15,136 bases of DNA, from NCBI GenBank assembly GCA_964485215.1, contig CAZAIM010000061.1, positions 1 through 15,136 of the forward strand, in the 5' to 3' direction. Positions 1 through 6,636 of the stretch are shown here, in pieces. The translations under genes and the position numbers were made by a program. The notes under the pieces are model-generated. The model saw nothing but the letters and a program-made list of their open reading frames with translations. It had not been told where the DNA came from and did not search any database. The stretch is from HGM04593 sp964485215 (GTDB taxonomy: Bacteria > Bacteroidota > Bacteroidia > Bacteroidales > Bacteroidaceae). The number at the start of each line of letters is the position of its first letter. The first letter of the stretch is position 1.

Positions 1-1878
1 ATATCCGTAAAGCCCCGAACGGTAATTAGAAAGGAACTCCTTGCCCTCTTCAAGCGAAATGCGTCCCTCTTTTACTGCACTTGTTACCCAACGTTCCAGT
101 GTGCGCACAAGCTTCCTCGCATCGTACTGCACATAGTCGAGCACGTCGGCAATGGTCTCGCCGTCTATAATCTTGTCAATGTGGTATCCGTTGTCGTCCA
201 CGCTGACGTGCACTGCATTGGTGTCGCCGAACAGGTTGTGCATGTCGCCAAGAATCTCCTGGTATGCACCTACCAGGAACACTCCCAGGTAGTATGGCTC
301 ATTCGACTTCAGCCTGTGTACCTTGAGTGAATCGGCCTTGCTGTTGTAGTTTATGAAGTCTGTAATTTTACCATCGCTGTCGCAGGTCATATCCTGTATT
401 GTGCAGCTGCGGTCGGGGCGTTCATCAAGGCGGTGTATCGGCATGATGGGAAAGAACTGGTCAATGCCCCAGCTGTCGGGCAGGCTCTGGAATAGAGAGA
501 AGTTGCAGAAGTACTTGTCGGCAAGCAGTTTGGGCAGCTTGCGGAAGTCGTCGGGTACATGCTTCATGTTCTTGGCTATGGCAAGAATCTCGCGTGTGAC
601 GCTCCAGAACATACTCTCAATCTGCGCTCTTGTCTTCAGGTCTACTATGCCGTGACTGAAAAGCTCCAGAGCCTCTTCGCGTATCTGCTGGGCATCGTGC
701 AGTGCCTCGAGCATGGTACGCTGGTCCAGTTCGCACCAAATCTTGTACAGTTCCTTCGCCAGTTCGTGGTCGTTGGCGGCAACTTCCCATTCCTCGTCCA
801 TTTGCGGCAATGCTGCTGTTTCAAGGACCTCGAACACCAGCACCGCATGGTGAGCCGAGACTGAACGTCCGCTTTCGGTTATTATGTTCGGGTGGGGTAT
901 GCCGTTCTTGTCGGCAGCGTCAACCATTGTGTATATGGCATCGTTGACATATTCCTGAATGGAGTAGTTGACACTGCTCTCGCTGCTGGATGAACGTGTG
1001 CCGTCGTAGTCAACGCCAAGACCGCCGCCTATGTCGGTAAACTCAATGTTGTAGCCCAGCTTGCGCAGCTGAACATAGAACTGCGAGGCTTCACGAAGGG
1101 CTGTCTTTATATGGCGTATGCGTGTCACCTGGCTTCCGATGTGGAAATGTATAAGGCGCAGGCAATCTTTTATGTCATATTTCTCCAGAATGTCCAGTGC
1201 CTCGAGCAGCTCGCTTGAGGTGAGGCCGAACTTGCTTGCATCGCCGCCGCTCTCTTCCCATTTGCCGCTGCCTTCAGAGGCCAGCTTTATGCGTATGCCG
1301 ATATTGGGACGCACACCAAGACGCTTGCCAATCTTTGCAATGCGTTTCAGTTCGTTGAGTTTCTCTACAACGAGGAATATCTGCCGTCCCATTTTCTGTG
1401 CAAGCAATGCCAGTTCTATGTAGCTGTCATCCTTGTAGCCGTTGCATATGATGAGTGAGTCGCTGTCCGTGTTCATTGCTATGACAGCGTGGAGCTCGGG
1501 CTTTGAACCGGCTTCGAGACCTATATTATATCTTTTGCCGTGGCTTGTTATCTCCTCGACAACCGGTCTCATCTGGTTCACCTTTATGGGGTAGACGATG
1601 AAGTTCTCGCCCTTGTAGTTGTACTCTTCTGCTGCAATCTTGAAGCAGCCTGCAATCTTTTCAATGCGGTTGTCGAGGATGTCGGGGAAACGCAGGAGCA
1701 CCGGTGCTGCCACATCGCGCAGCTGCAGTTCATCCATAAGTTCCTTGATGTCAATCCTGACACTGTCTTTCTTTGGGGTTACAGCAACATTACCCTTCTC
1801 ATTAATGCTGAAGTACGATGCACCCCATCCGTTAATGTTGTACAGTTCTTCAGAATCCTCAATACGCCATTTTCTCAT
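1..1878 (-). CDS. speA: Biosynthetic arginine decarboxylase (SpeA), 3' end cut by window
   Basis: PLP-dependent decarboxylase converting L-arginine to agmatine and CO2, the first step of the agmatine route to putrescine and other polyamines; cytoplasmic. The first 626 codons are open with no stop. The N-terminus (MRKWRIEDSEELYNINGWGA) is typical of SpeA. The PLP-binding lysine is K99 in YPIKVNQ. A glycine-rich cofactor motif DIGGGLGVDYDG lies at about 282-293, ESGR at 335-338, and the C-terminal active-site motif CDSDGKI has its cysteine at residue 499. The visible end, about EEGKEFLSNYRSGLYGY, resembles the family C-terminus, so only a few residues should lie outside the window (family length about 630). 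The start is 31 bp after the aroK stop, so it is probably the third gene of topA-aroK-speA. A two-codon ATG AAA TGA overlaps the start codon. Identification is firm. Confidence 0.95.
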   Translation of the reverse strand, partial: MRKWRIEDSEELYNINGWGASYFSINEKGNVAVTPKKDSVRIDIKELMDELQLRDVAAPVLLRFPDILDNRIEKIAGCFKIAAEEYNYKGENFIVYPIKVNQMRPVVEEITSHGKRYNIGLEAGSKPELHAVIAMNTDSDSLIICNGYKDDSYIELALLAQKMGRQIFLVVEKLNELKRIAKIGKRLGVRPNIGIRIKLASEGSGKWEESGGDASKFGLTSSELLEALDILEKYDIKDCLRLIHFHIGSQVTRIRHIKTALREASQFYVQLRKLGYNIEFTDIGGGLGVDYDGTRSSSSESSVNYSIQEYVNDAIYTMVDAADKNGIPHPNIITESGRSVSAHHAVLVFEVLETAALPQMDEEWEVAANDHELAKELYKIWCELDQRTMLEALHDAQQIREEALELFSHGIVDLKTRAQIESMFWSVTREILAIAKNMKHVPDDFRKLPKLLADKYFCNFSLFQSLPDSWGIDQFFPIMPIHRLDERPDRSCTIQDMTCDSDGKITDFINYNSKADSLKVHRLKSNEPYYLGVFLVGAYQEILGDMHNLFGDTNAVHVSVDDNGYHIDKIIDGETIADVLDYVQYDARKLVRTLERWVTSAVKEGRISLEEGKEFLSNYRSGLYGY

Positions 1879-1909
1879 TTCATTGGTGTTTGAATGACTA
1901 TAATAGTTA

Positions 1910-2437
1910 CTATATCTCAAATTGCCGGCGGAATGCCTCTACCGACTGGCTTATCTGTGTCCTGTCCTCGAGCCTGTCGGCACGGAACGTATGCTTTGCC
2001 TTGCTGTAGTGTGGAGCACGTTTCCCGAGCTGTTCAATAATGAACTCTCTCAGTTCCTCGTCGTTCTTGTCTTTTATCAGAGGTCTCTTCTGCCTTGCAA
2101 TACTCAGTCTAATAAAGAGCCTGTCTATGGGAACATCGAGGTAGACTGTTGTTCCTTGGCTGTTCATATACTCGATATTGTCGAAAAAGCAGGGCGTTCC
2201 TCCTCCTGTGGATATTATTACATTCTCGAACTCCCCGACTTCATGCAGCATGCGCTTCTCGAGGTCACGGAATCCCTCCTCGCCTTTTTCGGCAAAAATC
2301 TGCGCAATGCTCTTGCGGAATCTCTCCTCGATGTAGCTGTCGAGGTCTATGAATGGTATTCCCAGGTCAGCCGCAAGTGCTCTGCCGAGCGTTGTCTTGC
2401 CTGCTCCCATATATCCGACAAGGAATATGCGTGTCAT
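1910..2437 (-). CDS. aroK: Shikimate kinase
   Basis: Phosphorylates shikimate to shikimate 3-phosphate with ATP in the common aromatic amino acid (chorismate) pathway; cytoplasmic NMP-kinase fold. The 175-residue product has the usual family length. The Walker A loop is GYMGAGKTT (8-16). Shikimate-binding residues are D33 in DLDSY, R57 in GFRDLE and the GGG at 78-80. The LID arginine is R118 in KRPLI, followed by R140/Y144 near the C-terminus. The ATG at 2437 was chosen over an upstream in-frame ATG at 2512 because the protein begins at its core beta strand (MTRIFLVGYMGAG) and the extension would lie wholly inside topA. The start overlaps the topA stop by one base (TGATG), which implies coupled translation. 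Identification is firm. Confidence 0.96.
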   Translation of the reverse strand: MTRIFLVGYMGAGKTTLGRALAADLGIPFIDLDSYIEERFRKSIAQIFAEKGEEGFRDLEKRMLHEVGEFENVIISTGGGTPCFFDNIEYMNSQGTTVYLDVPIDRLFIRLSIARQKRPLIKDKNDEELREFIIEQLGKRAPHYSKAKHTFRADRLEDRTQISQSVEAFRRQFEI

Positions 2438-4761
2438 CACTTCTTCTTTGTATATCTTCTTTTTGCCGTAGTCTTGCCGGCTTCGTTCTGTTTCTTGACA
2501 ATCTCCAGGCACTCTTCAAGTGTCAGTTCGGCCGGTGTCACGCTCTTGGGCAGCTTGTAGTTACTTCCCTTGTAGGCAATGTAAGGTCCGAAGCGGCCAT
2601 TCAGTACTTGCAGTTCGGGCTCTTCGGCGAAATTCTTTATTACACGTTCCGCTTCGGCCTTTTTCTTGGCATCAATAAGTTCTATAGCCTCCTCGAGTGT
2701 AACTGTGAGCGGGTCGTTTGCCTTTGGCAATGTGACGTATGCCGCTCCGTATTTTATGTATGCTCCGAACCTTCCGGCTCCAACAGTTACGGTTTCTCCA
2801 TCGTAAGCACCCAACGTGCGTGGCAGGCTGAATAGCTCCAGAGCCTCTTCGAGCGTAATTGTCTCGAGTGTCTGGCCCGGTTTCATCTGTGCGAAACGGG
2901 GCTTCTCCTCGTCGGTTGCCGAGCCTATCTGTACGATAGGGCCGAACCTGCCAATCTTTACCGATACAGGCTTGCCGCTTGCAGGGTCGTTGCCAAGCAC
3001 GCGTTCGCCTACCTTATGCTCATTCTTCGATTGTATGATATTTTCAATCTTTGGTTCGAATTCCTTGTAGAACTCCGAAATGTGGTCGGCCCAGTGTCTC
3101 TTGCCATCGGCTATCTCATCGAACTCCTTCTCTACAGTAGCGGTGAAGTTATAGTCCATGATTTCGGGGAAGAAATCGAGCAGGAAGTCATTCACCACAA
3201 TGCCAATGTCGGTAGGCATAAGCTTGCCTTTCTCGGCACCAACGTTTTCCTTGCCCTGTGTTGCTGTTATCTTGCTGTTCTTTAGTGTGATGATTTCATA
3301 GTTACGGGATGTGCCGCTCTTGTTGCCCTTTTCTACGTAACCGCGCTGCTGAATGGTGCTGATGGTAGGCGCGTATGTCGATGGGCGGCCTATTCCCAGT
3401 TCTTCAAGCTTGCGCACAAGGCTTGCCTCGGTATATCGCGGCGGATGCTGCGTGAAACGCTCTGTGGCTACAATCTCCTGTGCCGACAGCCTGTCGCCCT
3501 TGTGTACGGCCGGAATTGCGGCAAGCTCGCTCGAGTTCTCTTCGTCTGTGCTTTCGCGGTAAACCTTTATAAAACCGTCGAATACGGTAACCTCGCCTGT
3601 CGCAATGAATGTTTCACTGTGTCCGCTTATTGAAATGTTTACTGTGGTCTTCTCGACAAGAGCGTCGGACATCTGCGAGGCGATGGTGCGCTTCCATATA
3701 AGCTCATACAGGCGTTTCTCGGGTATTGTACCCTCAATGCCGGTGTTTGTCATATATGTAGGTCTAATGGCCTCGTGAGCCTCTTGCGCGCCTTTTGAGC
3801 GGGTAGAGTAGTTGCGGCTTTTCAGGTACTCCTCGCCGTACATGTCCGTTACCACACTCTTGCACGAACCGATGCATAGTGACGAGAGATTGACCGAGTC
3901 GGTACGCATATATGTGATATGTCCCGATTCGTAGAGCCTTTGTGCAACCATCATTGTCTGTGACACGGTGAAACCAAGCTTGCGTGCAGCCTCCTGTTGC
4001 AGTGTCGATGTTGTGAATGGTGCGGCCGGGCTCTTCTTCAGTGGCTTTGTATTCACATCATCGATGACAAAATCGGCATTCTTGCACGATGCGAGGAATT
4101 CTGTCGCCTCCTCCTTTGTCTTGAATCTGCGGGAGAGTTCGGTGTTAAGCACTGCTTCTCCGCCGGGCAGAATGAACTGTGCTGTAACCCGGAAACCACT
4201 CTCTGTGGTGAACCTGTTTATTTCGCGTTCCCGCTCAACAATGAGACGTACAGTGACGCTCTGCACGCGTCCTGCCGACAGAGCCGGCTTGACTTTGCGC
4301 CACAGTACAGGAGAGAGCTTGAAACCTACAATGCGGTCGAGTACGCGGCGCGCCTGCTGTGCATATACAAGGTTCGTGTCAATCTCCCTGGGGTTCTCTA
4401 TTGCGTTGAGTATTGCATTCTTTGTAATTTCGTGGAATACAATACGCTTTGTGTTTTCTGGTTTAAGCCCAAGCTCTGTATACAGATGCCAGCTTATCGC
4501 TTCTCCCTCGCGGTCCTCATCGGAAGCAAGCCACACGGTATCGGCCTTCTTGACCTCGCTTCTGAGGCTGCTGACAAGCTTCTCCTTTTCAGCCGGAATC
4601 TCGTACAGCGGCTCGAATGTCTCGGTGTTAATACTGAATTCCTTCTTCTTCAGGTCACAGATGTGGCCATAACTCGACATCACCTTGTAATCCTTTCCCA
4701 GGAACTTCTCAATTGTCTTTGCTTTTGCGGGTGACTCAACTATAACTAAATTCTTCTGCAT
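2437..4761 (-). CDS. topA: DNA topoisomerase I (type IA)
   Basis: Relaxes negative supercoils by transient cleavage of one DNA strand through a 5'-phosphotyrosine link. The 774-residue product starts with the TOPRIM domain (VIVESPAKAKTI at 6-17, with E9; acidic triad in SDEDREGE at 80-87). The catalytic tyrosine is Y284 in GHITYMRTDS. The C-terminus carries three GRFG-type repeats (GRFGPIV at 604, GRFGAYI at 663, GRFGPYI at 722) and a lysine-rich tail (KRRYTKKK). There are no Cys4 zinc ribbons as in the E. coli enzyme; this repeat-based tail is common in Bacteroidota. The ATG at 4761 was chosen because MQKNLVIVESPAKAK is the normal N-terminus. The in-frame ATG at 4848 lies upstream of the likely promoter (4792-4799) and would add 29 unrelated residues. 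First gene of the topA-aroK-speA unit. Confidence 0.97.
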   Translation of the reverse strand: MQKNLVIVESPAKAKTIEKFLGKDYKVMSSYGHICDLKKKEFSINTETFEPLYEIPAEKEKLVSSLRSEVKKADTVWLASDEDREGEAISWHLYTELGLKPENTKRIVFHEITKNAILNAIENPREIDTNLVYAQQARRVLDRIVGFKLSPVLWRKVKPALSAGRVQSVTVRLIVEREREINRFTTESGFRVTAQFILPGGEAVLNTELSRRFKTKEEATEFLASCKNADFVIDDVNTKPLKKSPAAPFTTSTLQQEAARKLGFTVSQTMMVAQRLYESGHITYMRTDSVNLSSLCIGSCKSVVTDMYGEEYLKSRNYSTRSKGAQEAHEAIRPTYMTNTGIEGTIPEKRLYELIWKRTIASQMSDALVEKTTVNISISGHSETFIATGEVTVFDGFIKVYRESTDEENSSELAAIPAVHKGDRLSAQEIVATERFTQHPPRYTEASLVRKLEELGIGRPSTYAPTISTIQQRGYVEKGNKSGTSRNYEIITLKNSKITATQGKENVGAEKGKLMPTDIGIVVNDFLLDFFPEIMDYNFTATVEKEFDEIADGKRHWADHISEFYKEFEPKIENIIQSKNEHKVGERVLGNDPASGKPVSVKIGRFGPIVQIGSATDEEKPRFAQMKPGQTLETITLEEALELFSLPRTLGAYDGETVTVGAGRFGAYIKYGAAYVTLPKANDPLTVTLEEAIELIDAKKKAEAERVIKNFAEEPELQVLNGRFGPYIAYKGSNYKLPKSVTPAELTLEECLEIVKKQNEAGKTTAKRRYTKKK

Positions 4762-4791
4762 ATCGCTTAAGCCATTTATCAAAATTTGCCG

Positions 4792-4799
4792 CAAAAGTA
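4792..4799 (-). promoter_or_regulatory. Putative Bacteroides-type promoter (-7 element) of topA
   Basis: On the minus strand TACTTTTG matches the Bacteroidota -7 consensus TAnnTTTG. It lies 30 bp upstream of the topA ATG, giving a short leader. No clear TTTG -33 element is seen at the expected distance, so the call rests on the -7 box and its position. Confidence 0.5.
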
Positions 4800-4821
4800 T
4801 GAAAGTTTTGCGTATATTGGA

Positions 4822-4848
4822 ATGAAAAAAATGAAAAAAATGAAACAA
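4822..4848. repeat. Short A-rich tandem repeat, 9-bp unit
   Basis: Two exact copies of ATGAAAAAA are followed by a degenerate third (ATGAAACAA) just upstream of the topA -7 element, in the position where the -33 region would be. It could be an A-tract upstream element or simple low-complexity sequence. Confidence 0.55.
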
Positions 4849-4894
4849 AAACAGCTCCTTCCGCCCTAAAATAATATATTATTTTAAATAGGAG

Positions 4895-4933
4895 AAAAAA
4901 AGATTGACAGGAAATGGTCCTTACCTGTCAATC
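4895..4933 (-). terminator. Rho-independent terminator of the Nudix-TPR-barrel operon
   Basis: Read on the minus strand, a perfect 10-bp stem GATTGACAGG/CCTGTCAATC (4924-4933 and 4902-4911) encloses a 12-nt loop and is followed directly by seven T residues. It begins 24 bp after the stop of the barrel gene, correctly oriented to end that transcript before the topA promoter. Confidence 0.9.
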
Positions 4934-4957
4934 CAATTCTCTTTGCCTGCCTCTGTG

Positions 4958-6622
4958 TCAGAAATTCACAGTCACACCCAGCGAGCCTCTTGCGCCGCGT
5001 GTCTCGTAACCTGCATATTCATAATACTTGCTGTTGAGCAGGTTATTTCCCTGAATATATGCGCCAAGCCACTTCAACGGCTGGTAGCTGATACGTGCAT
5101 ACAAGTCGTTCCTGTTGTTTATACGGCCATTGTCATCGCTCTTTGTGTAGCGTGTGAAGTTGTATCCGGCTCTCATCGTAACATTTTCAAAAAACCTAAT
5201 TTCGGCATTCAGGTCGGCCGTTATCTGCGGTTTCATTACAAGCAGTTCCTCGTTGTCGCAGCTCCAATAGTCATATCGTGCTTCGGCCGAAATCTGCAGC
5301 CAGCCGCCGACATCACATCCTGCCCGTCCGCCAATGAATGTGTTGTGGGTGTTCTCCTGGTCGAGGTTCGCAAAAATAAGTGCATAGTTAGCTGCTCTTT
5401 TGGAATCTGCCCTGCACTGCAGTATATCGTCCTTTGTATATTTATATCCGGCGTAGAAATCAAAAGACACCGGTTCCAGGTTTATGCGTGAGCCGGCTGT
5501 AATGTCGACAACCCTGTATGTCGGCTTCAGCTGTCTGCTGGTAGCCTTGTCGAATCCCCAGTATGGCGTAATCTTCTCAATATTGAAGAGCGAGTTTGCC
5601 GTGCGTCCGCCTGTGACCTCGGCATAGAGGCCAATCTTGTCGGAATAACTGCCTTCAAACTTCAGGTCAGGGGCGATTGCAAAGCGTGCACCGTTTCCTG
5701 TGACGAAGTTCATTCTTGTGCCAATCTTGACTTTCCACCCTTTGAAGTTGAAGTTAAGGAACGGGTTGACATCGAATGAGGAGTAGTCTGTGTAACCGTT
5801 TTCGGCATCGCGGAGCGTGCTGTTGTAGACAAAACCGTCGTATCCGAGTTCTACTCCAAGGTTATCGAGCATGCTTTTCTCTACACGGTATGTTACGGCA
5901 CCGCCCAGCCTGAATCCAAGTTCTCCGGTACCTTCGTCTGTGCCCGACGAATAGCTGCGGCGGTTGTATGTCACGCCTCCGTCGAAACGGTAGAAGAAGT
6001 CCCCTTCTGTGCGCGAAACTCCGTTTGTCGTTATTCTGTAGCTGCGGCTGTTCTGCTTGTCGGTGCTGTTATGGTTTATTCCGCCGGTGTTCTGGTAGTT
6101 GAACACGCGGTTGTTGAAGTCGGCACCGACATTCAAGTCGAGTGCCTTGAAACGATGTTCGTAACAGGCTCCGATGCCGCTCTTGTACATTCTTGAGTTC
6201 CAATCGTCAAAAATGCCTTCGATATCGCTCTTGAAGCCGTCGAATGTGGCCTGCATATCCATACGGCCATTGTCGGAGGTACGCAACGAGTAGGATACCT
6301 TTGCGTCTATTTCATTTGTCAGTCCGTAGCCCAAGCGTGCATATCCGGGATACGCGCCTTCCTGCATTGGCATCAGGCCTGTAGCGTCTCTCTCGCTCGT
6401 GAATCCTTTGAATGGTCTTGTGTTTTCGTTGAATTCAAGTGCCAGAGGATTCATTGCCGGCTCTTCTGCAATCTTAGGCGTGTCGCCTTTCTTTGCAACA
6501 TTTATAACTTCGGGGCTGTACTCGTTCTCAACTGTTACCAATGTGTTTCGTCCTTTAGACTGTGCGAATGCAGAACCGCATACAGCCAACATCGCACCAA
6601 GTATAATGTATTTTCTCTTCAT
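4958..6622 (-). CDS. Outer-membrane beta-barrel protein, TonB-receptor-like barrel without plug
   Basis: The 554-residue product has a Sec signal peptide (MKRKYIILGAMLAVCGSAFA, cleavage before Q21). A stretch of about 60 residues follows (VTVENEYSPEVINVAKK and onward), then a long region of alternating hydrophobic and polar strands rich in aromatic and glycine residues. It ends in GSLGVTVNF with a terminal phenylalanine, as in outer-membrane barrels recognised by BAM. The last part (NNLLNSKYYEYAGYETRGAR) resembles the end of TonB-dependent receptors. There is no room for a canonical plug domain, and no carboxypeptidase-like N-terminal domain is seen. Its start is 14 bp after the stop of the TPR gene, so the two are co-transcribed and may act as a pair. 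Substrate and role are unknown; a porin, an export channel or a structural barrel are all possible. Confidence 0.8.
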   Translation of the reverse strand: MKRKYIILGAMLAVCGSAFAQSKGRNTLVTVENEYSPEVINVAKKGDTPKIAEEPAMNPLALEFNENTRPFKGFTSERDATGLMPMQEGAYPGYARLGYGLTNEIDAKVSYSLRTSDNGRMDMQATFDGFKSDIEGIFDDWNSRMYKSGIGACYEHRFKALDLNVGADFNNRVFNYQNTGGINHNSTDKQNSRSYRITTNGVSRTEGDFFYRFDGGVTYNRRSYSSGTDEGTGELGFRLGGAVTYRVEKSMLDNLGVELGYDGFVYNSTLRDAENGYTDYSSFDVNPFLNFNFKGWKVKIGTRMNFVTGNGARFAIAPDLKFEGSYSDKIGLYAEVTGGRTANSLFNIEKITPYWGFDKATSRQLKPTYRVVDITAGSRINLEPVSFDFYAGYKYTKDDILQCRADSKRAANYALIFANLDQENTHNTFIGGRAGCDVGGWLQISAEARYDYWSCDNEELLVMKPQITADLNAEIRFFENVTMRAGYNFTRYTKSDDNGRINNRNDLYARISYQPLKWLGAYIQGNNLLNSKYYEYAGYETRGARGSLGVTVNF

Positions 6623-6636
6623 GGTCTGTTCTTTTA

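Noticed and set aside
2438..2512. N-terminal extension of shikimate kinase by 25 residues
   Set aside because: It lies inside topA and adds no kinase sequence; the core strand begins at MTRIF.
3968..4734. Plus-strand frames of 234 and 245 codons opposite topA
   Set aside because: They overlap each other and topA, and the translations show no domain or plausible start context.
4762..4848. N-terminal extension of TopA by 29 residues
   Set aside because: It would start upstream of the predicted promoter and is encoded by the A-rich repeat; the TOPRIM start is normal at 4761.
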